Assembly: GCA_002364735.1 (NCBI GenBank)
Contig: DEZB01000055.1
Location: 1-62,458 of the forward strand
DNA from: Bacteroidales bacterium UBA3143
Lineage (GTDB): Bacteria > Bacteroidota > Bacteroidia > Bacteroidales > Dysgonomonadaceae
DNA length: 62,458 nt
Reading direction: 5' to 3'
Shown: positions 1 through 8,897 of the stretch, piece after piece
Layout: the number at the start of each line of letters is the position of its first letter
How positions within the stretch are numbered: position 1 is the first letter of the stretch
Made by a program: the position numbers and the translations under genes
The notes under the pieces: model-generated
Seen by the model: the letters and a program-made list of their open reading frames with translations, nothing else
Told to the model about the DNA's origin: nothing
Databases searched by the model: none

Positions 1-2
1 AC

Positions 3-674
3 GTGGATTACCGAATGGTTACGGTATATTTGTGGTACACAGATGATGCAGGACACATGTATGGTAATAGTGACCTATTTGATGAGTTTGTTGTGAAAGC
101 AGACCAACAAGTTGCTCGTATATGGGAAGCTATTAAATATAGGGAAGCCAACTTTGATGAAGAGTGGATGATAGTTGTTACAACAGATCATGGACGTGAT
201 GAGAGCGGTAAAAGCCATGGAGGACAATCGTTGAGAGAGCGCACAACATGGATTTCTACTAATATAGAAGTAAACGATCACTTCAACTCCGAACACCTTG
301 CCATTATAGATATTTTGCCAAGCATATACAGATACATGGATTTTTCGATTCCAAACGCTGTGAAGTGGGAACAGGATGGAATACCTTTTATTGGACAAAC
401 AGATATTTACAATCTTAGCTCACAACCCGTTTCATCTGATAATTCAGTTCAGCTAACTTGGAAGGTCTATACAAAAGGCGTTCCTGTAGATATTTATGTT
501 ACTACCACAAACAACTTTAAAGAAGGAGGATCCGATAAATGGCTAAAAATAGCCACAGTTAGCAGCGAACAAAAAGAATATAAAGTAGATCTAAGTGCAC
601 TGCCCTCTTTAGAGCTATACAAGTTTGTGGTGAAGTCTCCAAATAATCAAATAAATAGGTGGGTATTTAAATGA
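3..674 (+). CDS. alkaline phosphatase superfamily protein, C-terminal part (DUF4983-like tail)
   Basis: This is the 3' end of a gene that begins before the window; the reading frame is open from the first bases, so the GTG at position 3 is not taken as a start. The segment TTDHGRDESGKSHGG carries the Asp-His...His metal ligands of the type I phosphodiesterase/nucleotide pyrophosphatase branch of the alkaline phosphatase fold. About 85 residues after it (from YNLSSQPV to the end) look like the beta-sandwich tail that Bacteroidota members carry (DUF4983 type). Such proteins are usually exported hydrolases of phosphate or sulfate esters. The substrate cannot be told because the N-terminal half is missing. 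Confidence 0.75.
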   Translation: MDYRMVTVYLWYTDDAGHMYGNSDLFDEFVVKADQQVARIWEAIKYREANFDEEWMIVVTTDHGRDESGKSHGGQSLRERTTWISTNIEVNDHFNSEHLAIIDILPSIYRYMDFSIPNAVKWEQDGIPFIGQTDIYNLSSQPVSSDNSVQLTWKVYTKGVPVDIYVTTTNNFKEGGSDKWLKIATVSSEQKEYKVDLSALPSLELYKFVVKSPNNQINRWVFK

Positions 675-1179
675 TAAAGCTACTCAAGTAATTCGATAGC
701 ATAATGCAATAACCTTTTTAATAAACCTGCAACCTTTGAAGCACAATAAGCACCGCAGCTATTCAATTTAAATAATGTAATAAGGTAAAGCTAATATAGA
801 GTAATCGCAGTTACTAAGGTTCAAAAAGGTGATTGAAGCTGATGTTTAGCATCTTGAATACAAGTAGAGAAGAATTATTAAGTGCCAAAACGCAAAAAGA
901 TAGAGCTAACGATAGTAGGCTTCGGGAACCTTAGTAACATCGAAATATAGCACTACCCCAACCTTATTAGCTTATTAATGAACCAGAAGAATAACAGGCG
1001 CAACTATATTAAATCAGCATTTGTCAATTCAAGATCGGTGCTTCATTAGCAATAAAACATATAATCAATCAACATTCATTCTATTTTTTTATCTTGTTCA
1101 TGCTTTAAACACATAGTTTTTAGGTGATTCATTTGAGATTAAACTTTAAGCATATCAATTAGATTCTCTATTAATAAGT
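675..1179. other. intergenic stretch, nothing recognised
   Basis: About 500 bases of AT-rich sequence between the phosphatase-like gene and the carB terminator. I see no open frame with a recognisable product, no tRNA and no obvious repeat. Confidence 0.5.
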
Positions 1180-1225
1180 AAACGCCATTTAAAATGATGA
1201 TGAAACATCGTTTTAAATGGCGTTT
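1180..1225 (-). terminator. hairpin downstream of carB
   Basis: Perfect 15-bp inverted repeat: AAACGCCATTTAAAA at 1180-1194 pairs with TTTTAAATGGCGTTT at 1211-1225, with a 16-nt loop. It lies 28 bases past the carB stop on the minus strand. The run of T after the stem is weak, so this is either an intrinsic terminator or a 3'-end stabilising hairpin; it may serve both strands. Confidence 0.65.
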
Positions 1226-1253
1226 AAATTTTAATTCATAATTCGTAATTTAT

Positions 1254-4200
1254 TTAGTGATATTCATCCCAACTCTTTATCGAAATGTCATCAATACTCA
1301 TATTACAGAATGATTGAATAAATGCCCTTGCCAAACGTGTGTTAGTTATTAGAGGCACATTAAAGTCAATAGATGTTCTCCTAATCTTATATCCATTGCG
1401 CAACTCTGTAGGAGTCAAATTCTTGGGAATGTTTACTACCAAATCAATTTTCTTTTGCTGAAGCAATTCAATTGTGTTTGGGCTTTTCTCCTCATTAGGC
1501 CAATAGACAAGCGTTGCAGGAACACCATTGTCTACTAAAAACTTTTGCGATCCACCAGTTGCAAAAAGGTTATATCCTTTCTTTTGAAGCAGTCGTGCAG
1601 ATTCTAATAACTCAGCTTTTGATTTGGCAGGACCAGTCGAAAACAATACATTCTTTTTGGGTATTGTTTGTCCTACAGATAACATTGCCGTTAGCAATGC
1701 CTCATCAAAGTTATCTCCTAAACAACCTACCTCGCCCGTTGAAGCCATATCTACACCCAAGACAGGGTCTGCATGTTGCAATCGCGAGAATGAGAATTGA
1801 GATGCTTTAATACCTACATGATCGAGGTCAAAAGCATTCTTATTTGGTTTTTCAACTTCTATTCCTAACATTACTTTAGTGGCCAACTCAATAAAGTTGA
1901 TCTTCAAAACTTTAGATACAAACGGTATGGAGCGTGATGCGCGCAAATTGCACTCTATTACTCTAATCTTATTATCTTTTGCAAGAAACTGTATGTTGAA
2001 TGGACCTGATATCTCCAATGCTTTCGCAATTTTCATTGCCACTTTTTTCACTTTACGTGCTGTTTCCACGTACAGTCGTTGTGGAGGAAATTGTATGGTT
2101 GCGTCACCCGAGTGCACTCCAGCAAACTCAACGTGTTCTGAAATGGCATAAGTTACAATCTCACCTTTATTGGCAACCGCATCAAATTCTATCTCTTTTG
2201 CGTTTTCAACAAACTCGCTCACAACTACTGGATACTTATTAGAAATATCAGCGGCTAATTGTAGGAAGCTTTCCAACTCCTCGTCGTTAGAGCAAACATT
2301 CATTGCAGCACCCGAAAGCACATAAGATGGACGAACAAGAACGGGATAGCCCACCTCTTCAACAAATAATTGTATATCGCTCAACGAAGTCAATTCTTTC
2401 CAGCGAGGTTGGTCAATACCAAGCAAATCCAACATGCTTGAGAATTTATGTCTATTCTCGGCATTGTCAATTTTGTTGGCTTGTGTGCCTAATATATTTA
2501 CACCAAAATCATCTAAACGAACGGCAAGGTTATTAGGTATTTGTCCTCCAACAGATAAAATAACGCCATGAGGGTTTTCTAATTCAACAATGTCCATTAC
2601 CCTTTCAAATGTCAACTCATCAAAATAAAGACGGTCACACATATCATAGTCAGTAGACACTGTTTCAGGATTATAGTTAATCATCACGGAACGATATCCC
2701 TCATTTCTAACTGTTGTAAGGGCATTAACCGAACACCAATCAAACTCAACCGAAGAACCAATGCGATATGCACCTGAGCCTAACACAATTACCGACTTCT
2801 TGTCGCCCAGATAGTGTACATCATTTTCAGTGCCATTGTATGTCAAGTACAAATAGTTGGTTTGAGCAGGATACTCAGCCGCAAGTGTGTCAATTTGTTT
2901 TACGACTGGAACAATGTTAAGACTCTTCCGATATTTACGGATTAATTCAGAACCATTGTCAGGCATATCTTCCTTCCACAAAGCTCGTGCAACTTGAAAA
3001 TCTGAGAAACCTTGTTTCTTGGCAATCCTTAAACATTCATCGAATGCAATGTTCTCCGATTTAGATAAATCCACATCCTCTGGGTCTATTGCTTCAATAG
3101 CTTCTGCCGTTTTCAATATGTTGTACAATTTGTACAAGAACCATTTATCTATTTTGGTTAAATCGTGAATCTGATCGATGGTATAGCCCACCCTGAATGC
3201 TTTGCTTATCACAAATATGCGTTCGTCAGTTGGTTCCCTCAACGACTTATCAATATCTTTTACTATCAGCTCCTTGTTTTCAACAAAACCGTGCATGCCC
3301 TGCCCTATCATGCGAAGTCCTTTTTGAATAGCTTCTTCAAAGGTTCGACCGATGGCCATGATTTCGCCAACCGACTTCATGCTTGAGCCAATCTCTTTGG
3401 TAACTCCGCTGAATTTGCCCAAATCCCAACGAGGTATTTTCACTACCACATAATCCAGAGATGGCTCGAAGAAAGCACTTGTAGATTTAGTTACAGAGTT
3501 TTTCAAATCAAATAGTCCATATCCCAAACCCAGTTTTGCTGCAACAAATGCCAATGGGTAACCAGTTGCTTTAGAAGCTAATGCCGATGAACGGCTCAAT
3601 CGAGCATTTACTTCAATCACCCTGTAATCTTCAGATTCAGTATCAAAAGCATACTGCACATTACACTCGCCCACTATACCCAAATGGCGCACAATTTGAA
3701 TGGCCAGACTTCTAAGTTTATTTACTTCAGAATTGGTAAGCGTTTGCGATGGAGCAACCACGATACTTTCGCCTGTATGGATACCAAGAGGATCAAAGTT
3801 TTCCATGTTACACACCGTAATACAATTGTCGTATTGGTCGCGCACTACTTCATATTCAATCTCCTTCCATCCTTTTAATGATTTCTCAATAAGCAATTGG
3901 TCGGAGTATGAAAATGCTTTATCTCCTAACTCCTTCAACTCTTCAGGATTGTTACAAAATCCCGAACCAAGTCCACCAAGAGAATAAGCAGCCCTTACAA
4001 TGATTGGATAACCCAGCATTTCAGCAGCTTTCAATGAGTCTGCCATGGTATTTGTTGCCACACTTTGTATGGTTTTAACATCAATCTGATTTAGCTTCTT
4101 CACAAACAAATCACGGTCTTCAGTTGCCATTATTGTTTGTACTGGAGTCCCCAATACTTGCACATTGTATTTTTCCAAAGTACCTGCTTCAAACAGCTTC

Positions 4201-4535
4201 ACTCCGCAGTTAAGTGCAGTTTGCCCACCAAAAGCAAGCATTATGCCATCGGGTTTTTCTTTCTTCATCACTTTTTCTACAAAGTAGGGAGTAATGGGCA
4301 AGAAGTATATTTTGTCAGCCGACCCTTCGGAGGTTTGAACAGTAGCAATATTGGGATTAATCAAAACAGTTTCTATCCCCTCTTCCTTAAGTGCTTTGAG
4401 TGCTTGTGAGCCTGAGTAGTCAAATTCGCCAGCCTCACCAATTTTGAGTGCACCCGAACCAAGCAATAATACTTTCTTGATGTCTGAACGGGAATAGGCT
4501 AAGCCTTTTTGTTTGGGTGTATCTATTTTTGTCAT
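1254..4535 (-). CDS. carB: carbamoyl phosphate synthase large subunit
   Basis: Makes carbamoyl phosphate from bicarbonate, ammonia (channelled from CarA) and two ATP, feeding pyrimidine and arginine synthesis in the cytoplasm. The 1093-residue protein has the duplicated ATP-grasp architecture: the first synthetase half opens with LLLGSGALKIGEAGEFDYSG, the second with VLGSGAYRIGSSVEFDWC near residue 590, and an MGS-like allosteric domain (LFATGGSQKFL region) fills the last 140 or so residues. Length is normal for the family. It follows carA on the same strand after 74 bases, so the two are almost certainly cotranscribed. Nothing looks broken. Confidence 0.97.
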   Translation of the reverse strand: MTKIDTPKQKGLAYSRSDIKKVLLLGSGALKIGEAGEFDYSGSQALKALKEEGIETVLINPNIATVQTSEGSADKIYFLPITPYFVEKVMKKEKPDGIMLAFGGQTALNCGVKLFEAGTLEKYNVQVLGTPVQTIMATEDRDLFVKKLNQIDVKTIQSVATNTMADSLKAAEMLGYPIIVRAAYSLGGLGSGFCNNPEELKELGDKAFSYSDQLLIEKSLKGWKEIEYEVVRDQYDNCITVCNMENFDPLGIHTGESIVVAPSQTLTNSEVNKLRSLAIQIVRHLGIVGECNVQYAFDTESEDYRVIEVNARLSRSSALASKATGYPLAFVAAKLGLGYGLFDLKNSVTKSTSAFFEPSLDYVVVKIPRWDLGKFSGVTKEIGSSMKSVGEIMAIGRTFEEAIQKGLRMIGQGMHGFVENKELIVKDIDKSLREPTDERIFVISKAFRVGYTIDQIHDLTKIDKWFLYKLYNILKTAEAIEAIDPEDVDLSKSENIAFDECLRIAKKQGFSDFQVARALWKEDMPDNGSELIRKYRKSLNIVPVVKQIDTLAAEYPAQTNYLYLTYNGTENDVHYLGDKKSVIVLGSGAYRIGSSVEFDWCSVNALTTVRNEGYRSVMINYNPETVSTDYDMCDRLYFDELTFERVMDIVELENPHGVILSVGGQIPNNLAVRLDDFGVNILGTQANKIDNAENRHKFSSMLDLLGIDQPRWKELTSLSDIQLFVEEVGYPVLVRPSYVLSGAAMNVCSNDEELESFLQLAADISNKYPVVVSEFVENAKEIEFDAVANKGEIVTYAISEHVEFAGVHSGDATIQFPPQRLYVETARKVKKVAMKIAKALEISGPFNIQFLAKDNKIRVIECNLRASRSIPFVSKVLKINFIELATKVMLGIEVEKPNKNAFDLDHVGIKASQFSFSRLQHADPVLGVDMASTGEVGCLGDNFDEALLTAMLSVGQTIPKKNVLFSTGPAKSKAELLESARLLQKKGYNLFATGGSQKFLVDNGVPATLVYWPNEEKSPNTIELLQQKKIDLVVNIPKNLTPTELRNGYKIRRTSIDFNVPLITNTRLARAFIQSFCNMSIDDISIKSWDEYH

Positions 4536-4609
4536 TTGTTTTATTATCTATCTATAAATCGTTTTTCACATTGTGCTTTTTTCGCTTCTCATCTATTTAA
4601 AAGATGCGA

Positions 4610-5686
4610 TTAAAGTTTATCTATAAAATCTTGAAAAAGATATTCTGTATCAGTAGGTCCACTTGCCGCTTCGGGATGAAACTGTACGGAGGAAAATGGT
4701 TTTGTTTTGTGCCTTATTCCTTCGTTGGTTCCGTCATTCATATTCTCGAAGTAGGGTTCCCATTCATTGTTTAGCATACTTGCATCCACAGCATAACCGT
4801 GATTTTGAGACGTGATGTAACATCTATTTTCTCCCACCCTTCTCACGGGTTGGTTGTGGCTACGATGTCCATACTTTAATTTATATGTTTTTGCTCCTGC
4901 AGCCATTGCCAATAACTGATTGCCCATACAAATACCAAAGATGGGTTTGTTTTTGTCCATTGCTCGCACAATGTTGTCTACTGTAGTTTGACAGAACTCG
5001 GGATTTCCTGCACCATTAGATATAAACAAGCCATCATAATCTAAGGAGTTGAAATTGTAATCCCAAGGCACCCTAATCAAGTGAACATTCTTTTTGAGCA
5101 GGTGACGGATGATATTATGTTTCACTCCACAATCTACCAACACCACTTTCTTTTCTCCATTTTTGTATTCAATTATTTCCTTGCAGCTCACTTTATCTAC
5201 TAAGTTTTCTTTTGATGGATCGTAAAAGTCGATTACATCTTCAGCTTCATTGTCAAAAACAATCTTGCCCAACATAGAACCATTTTCCCGCAATTCTTTG
5301 GTCAAAGCGCGTGTATCAATACCATATATTGCAGGAACACCTTCTGCTATTAACCACTCAGAGAGGCTTGTTTGTGCATTCCAATGCGAATATTCATTAG
5401 AGTAGTCAGAAACTATTAAACCTTTAACATGAATACGTTCAGACTCAAAAAAATCGGAAATTCCGTTGGTCATACTGTTGGGTGGGACTCCGTAATTTCC
5501 GATTATTGGATAAGTGAGGGTTAGTATCTGTCCTTCATAGGACGGGTCAGTTAAGCTCTCTGGATAACCAACCATCGCCGTATTGAAAACCACCTCGCCC
5601 GAACTCGACTTTTCGGAACCAAACGATTTTCCATGAAAAACTACACCATTTTCTAAAATCAATCGTGCAGGCTTATCTTTGCGCAT
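4610..5686 (-). CDS. carA: carbamoyl phosphate synthase small subunit (glutamine amidotransferase)
   Basis: Hydrolyses glutamine and passes ammonia to CarB. The 358-residue protein has the N-terminal CPSase small-chain domain (RLILENGVVFHGKSFG, GVPAIYGIDTRALTKELRE) and a C-terminal class I glutamine amidotransferase domain. The nucleophilic Cys lies near residue 253 in FGICMGNQ, and the catalytic His and Glu are in QFHPEA near residues 337-339. The motif reads GICMGNQ where many homologues have GICLGHQ, a conservative variation. It is the first gene of the carA-carB operon; a TAnnTTTG-type -7 element lies about 60 bases upstream. Confidence 0.97.
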   Translation of the reverse strand: MRKDKPARLILENGVVFHGKSFGSEKSSSGEVVFNTAMVGYPESLTDPSYEGQILTLTYPIIGNYGVPPNSMTNGISDFFESERIHVKGLIVSDYSNEYSHWNAQTSLSEWLIAEGVPAIYGIDTRALTKELRENGSMLGKIVFDNEAEDVIDFYDPSKENLVDKVSCKEIIEYKNGEKKVVLVDCGVKHNIIRHLLKKNVHLIRVPWDYNFNSLDYDGLFISNGAGNPEFCQTTVDNIVRAMDKNKPIFGICMGNQLLAMAAGAKTYKLKYGHRSHNQPVRRVGENRCYITSQNHGYAVDASMLNNEWEPYFENMNDGTNEGIRHKTKPFSSVQFHPEAASGPTDTEYLFQDFIDKL

Positions 5687-5744
5687 ATATGTGGGATTTA
5701 TGAAAGTTTGAAAGAGAGAAATAGTATCTCTCTATAATTAACAG

Positions 5745-5752
5745 CAAAATTA
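5745..5752 (-). promoter_or_regulatory. putative Bacteroidota -7 element for carA
   Basis: On the minus strand the bases read TAATTTTG, matching the Bacteroidota -7 consensus TAnnTTTG, about 59 bases before the carA start codon. I did not find a good TTTG -33 element at the usual spacing, so the call rests on one box and its position. Confidence 0.35.
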
Positions 5753-5842
5753 TACATAATATCTCTGTTTTGATAATTTTTTGATAGATAAATCTTATCT
5801 TTTTTGATAAAAGGGTTATAATTAATGGAGAATTGAAAATTG

Positions 5843-6140
5843 AAAATGTTGGAGTGTGAGGTATGGGTTATCAGTTATGTGGTGTGAGGTATGGGTTATC
5901 TGTTATGGATGTGAGGTGTGAGATATGAGTGGATTTCTGTTATGGGGGTTGATTGTGCTTTTGTGGGAGCATTTATAACCCGGGACGGGTGAAATTATTA
6001 TAGTAACGATAAAGATAGTTAATCCAGAACCCCGAGAGGGGTGACATAAATGAATGGAAAATTGACCCTTCGACTCCGAGGGCGCAAAATTAAAAATGTT
6101 GGAGTGTGAGGTATGGGTTATCAGTTATGTGGTGTGAGGT
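5843..6140 (+). repeat. 48-bp direct repeat, two copies 250 bp apart, in a repeat-rich gap
   Basis: The gap 5687-6442 holds no convincing gene. Identical 48-base segments lie at 5843-5890 and 6093-6140 (beginning AAAATGTTGGAGTGTGAGG). Inside and after the first copy the shorter motif GTGTGAGGTATGGGTTATC recurs. Between the copies is a GC-rich REP-like piece (about 5978-6043) with the small palindromes CCCGGGACGGG and CCCCGAGAGGGG. The rest of the gap is AT-rich with no recognised feature. Confidence 0.75.
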
Positions 6141-6442
6141 GTGAGATATAAGTTGTGTTACTGTTATGGGATGTGTTATGAGGTTTAGGTTCTTTTTCTA
6201 AATCCCGAAGGTTGCACATTGGTTTTGCGCTTTGCATACTTATTAAGTTGTTCGCTGATACAAATCTCCATACCTGATTTTATTTCACAAACCAACTTCT
6301 TTCAATAACAGGCTCACGATACATCTCAAAATATATAAAGCACTAATCTAATCATGATCGAAGCCTTTTTTGTATATTTGTCTACTATCAACTATCATCG
6401 GGTTGTCACTCATTGTACAAAAACAGGGAAAGCTAATTAAAA

Positions 6443-7317
6443 ATGGAAGCTGTAAAAATATATCAAAAAGTGTATTCTGAAACGGGAGACATGAGTTTCG
6501 GTATTTTCAGAATGGACGATATTTACATAGAAGAAAACGGAAAACCAGACGAACCTCACCGCCATAGCTACTACACAGTCTTAATTGTTAAACAAGCAAA
6601 GGGAATACATAAAATAGATTTCAACACATATCCATTTTCAAACAAACAGCTATTTTTTGTTGCTCCAGGACAAGTGCACCAAGTTGTAACAACAGAAAAA
6701 CCTAAGGGATTTGCAATGACTTTTTCCAATCAGTTTTTAGTGGAAAACTCTATCCCCATATCGTTTATTGACAGCTTATACCTATTTCAAAACTATGGAC
6801 AAAGTCCGCCCTTATTGCCCAATAAAGAGCAATTTGAAACTATAGAGCAGTTTGCCAATCAAATATTCAAGCTCTACAGCACTGATGAAAAAATGAGTTG
6901 TTTGTCTATTGGTGCTTTTTTAAAGCTTTTGCTGATAGAGTGCAACAATATTTATTCCATCAATCCCATTGAAATGGATGTCGATACAACTGGCGCCAAC
7001 CTAATAAGAGCTTTTAAAAAAGCAGTTGAGAAAGATTATAAAAAGAACACTCCACGTCCTATTATGCCGATGCGTTGTATATTACTCCTGACCACCTGAA
7101 CCGAACATTTAAATCAAAAACCGGTACAACTGCAAAAGACTATATTCAATCGAGAATAATTACAGAAGCAAAAAGACTGCTCTATTTTAGCGACTTAGCA
7201 AATAAAGAGATTGCTTATGAATTAGGATTTAATGAACCAGGCAATTTTAGTGCTTTTTTCAAAAAACACACCCAAGTATCGCCCTCAATCTTCAGGAAAA
7301 ACGAGAAACAGCAGTAG
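6443..7317 (+). pseudogene. AraC-family transcriptional regulator, frameshifted
   Basis: The first piece (6443-7099 as read) has a cupin-like AraC sensor domain (PHRHSYYTVLIVKQAKG, then FFVAPGQVHQV). The second piece (7075-7317) supplies the helix-turn-helix part (YITPDHLNRTFKSKTG, then EIAYELGFNEPGNFSAFFKKH). They lie in different frames. Restoring one base in the A-rich tract at about 7040-7047 joins them as KKHSTSYYADALYITPDHLNR, a normal AraC sequence of about 290 residues. So one base is missing here, either by mutation, by slippage, or as a sequencing error. It precedes pirin and nitroreductase genes on the same strand and is the likely regulator of that pair if intact. Confidence 0.8.
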
Positions 7318-7418
7318 ATGTCGGATTTTCATAAGTTTCCCCCTTTTTTTCATATTCCCCACTCCTCCAAATCACCCTATCTTTGCACTGTAAATTTTAA
7401 ACAAAAAAGAGGACAACA

Positions 7419-8132
7419 ATGAAAACAATAATTCACAGAGCAGAAACAAGAGGTCACGCCAATCACGGTTGGTTGAACTCACACCACACATTTAGCTTCG
7501 CTAACTATTACGATCAAGAAAGAATGCACTTTGGTGTGCTTCGTGTATTGAATGACGATACCGTAGAAGCTGGAATGGGTTTTGGAACGCATCCTCATGA
7601 CAATATGGAGATTGTATCAATTCCATTGGAGGGCGACTTAGAACATAAAGACAGTATGGGCAACGTTACCGTAATTAAAGAAGGCGATGTGCAAGTGATG
7701 AGTGCTGGAACTGGCGTTACACACTCCGAATACAATAAAAACAGAGATAAATTAGTGAAATTTCTTCAGATTTGGGTATTCCCAAATAAAAGAAGCGTAA
7801 CACCCAGATACGGCCAAATTTCCATTAAAGACTTATCAAAAGTAAATAAGTTCTATCAAATACTTTCACCAAACAAAGATGATCAAGGTGTTTGGATTCA
7901 TCAAGATGCTTGGTTTCATTTAGGAAACTTCGAAAAAGGTAAATCAGATGATTACAAAATCAAAAAAGAAGGAAATGGCGTATATGCTTTTGTTCTTGAT
8001 GGTGAAGTAACCATTAATGGTGAAGAATTGTACACAAGAGATGGTATGGGTATTTGGGATACAGACACTATTAGTGTGAAAGCATCAGAAAATGCACGTT
8101 TGCTTTTGATGGAAGTACCAATGACCACATAA
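7419..8132 (+). CDS. pirin family protein (YhhW-like)
   Basis: A 237-residue bicupin protein. The N-terminal cupin carries the metal-binding pattern FGTHPHDNMEIVSIPLEG (two His) followed by VMSAGTGVTHSEYN (another His and the Glu), as in bacterial pirins such as YhhW, some of which show quercetin 2,3-dioxygenase activity in vitro. The C-terminal cupin (residues about 130-237) lacks the ligands, which is normal. It lies 101 bases after the AraC remnant and 67 bases before a nitroreductase on the same strand. In other bacteria pirin genes often sit under AraC or LysR control in redox or electrophile stress loci. The physiological substrate is unknown. Confidence 0.9.
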   Translation: MKTIIHRAETRGHANHGWLNSHHTFSFANYYDQERMHFGVLRVLNDDTVEAGMGFGTHPHDNMEIVSIPLEGDLEHKDSMGNVTVIKEGDVQVMSAGTGVTHSEYNKNRDKLVKFLQIWVFPNKRSVTPRYGQISIKDLSKVNKFYQILSPNKDDQGVWIHQDAWFHLGNFEKGKSDDYKIKKEGNGVYAFVLDGEVTINGEELYTRDGMGIWDTDTISVKASENARLLLMEVPMTT

Positions 8133-8199
8133 TTGAGTTGTAAATAAAAAACATAATAAAAAAACAATCATAAAACAAATAATTTAAAACTTACAAACT

Positions 8200-8805
8200 A
8201 TGAAAAAAAATCTAAAAGACGCAATTAAAGATAGACGCACCTATTATCAACTACAAAACACTTCACCAGTATCAGATGAAGAGATACAATCCATCATTGA
8301 GCATGTATTGCTCTATGCTCCTTCAGCATTTAACTCACAATCGGCACGAATGGTGCTATTGTTAGGAGACAATCACAAAAAAATGTGGGAAATAGCAAAA
8401 GATGAACTCAAAAAAGTAAGCAAATCGGAAGAAGCTTTCAAAGCTACAGAAGATAAAGTAAACGCATCTTTTGCTTCAGGATATGGTACAATACTCTTTT
8501 TTGAAGATAAAACAGTTATCAAAGGTTTGCAAAGTAGCCTGCCCACTATGTCAGAAAAATTCTCACAATGGAGTGAACACTCATCAGCAATAACGCAAAT
8601 ATTGACTTGGATAGCATTAGAAAGCGTTGGCTTTGGTGCATCACTTCAGCATTACAACCCTTTGATTGACCAATCTATCAAAAAAGAATGGTCTATTAAC
8701 GAAGACTGGGAGCTGATAGCTCAAATGCCCTTCGGTATGCCAGCTGACGAACCAGGAGAGAAAACACATGTTGCTTTAGAAGATAGATTGGTAGTAGTGA
8801 AATAG
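8200..8805 (+). CDS. nitroreductase family protein (Frp/YdfN-like FMN oxidoreductase)
   Basis: A 201-residue protein of the nitroreductase fold: RRTYYQLQNTSPVSDEEIQSIIEHVLLYAPSAFNSQSARM is the FMN-binding N-terminal part, with PSAFNSQ typical of the YdfN/HBN1-like branch, and FGASLQHYNP is the mid-region. Members reduce nitro groups or quinones with NAD(P)H in the cytoplasm. It probably shares a transcript with the pirin gene, and a strong terminator follows. The specific substrate cannot be read from the sequence. Confidence 0.9.
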   Translation: MKKNLKDAIKDRRTYYQLQNTSPVSDEEIQSIIEHVLLYAPSAFNSQSARMVLLLGDNHKKMWEIAKDELKKVSKSEEAFKATEDKVNASFASGYGTILFFEDKTVIKGLQSSLPTMSEKFSQWSEHSSAITQILTWIALESVGFGASLQHYNPLIDQSIKKEWSINEDWELIAQMPFGMPADEPGEKTHVALEDRLVVVK

Positions 8806-8837
8806 ACAATATTTAAAGAAGAAAATAGATATAGCAA

Positions 8838-8865
8838 AGACGCCTAAAGAGGGCGTCTTTTTTTT
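8838..8865 (+). terminator. intrinsic terminator after the nitroreductase gene
   Basis: AGACGCC at 8838-8844 pairs with GGCGTCT at 8852-8858 around a 7-nt loop and is followed by eight T. It lies 33 bases past the stop codon. It also sits between convergent genes. Confidence 0.9.
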
Positions 8866-8897
8866 ATGACTATTAGCTGAACCCTCATGGTATATCA

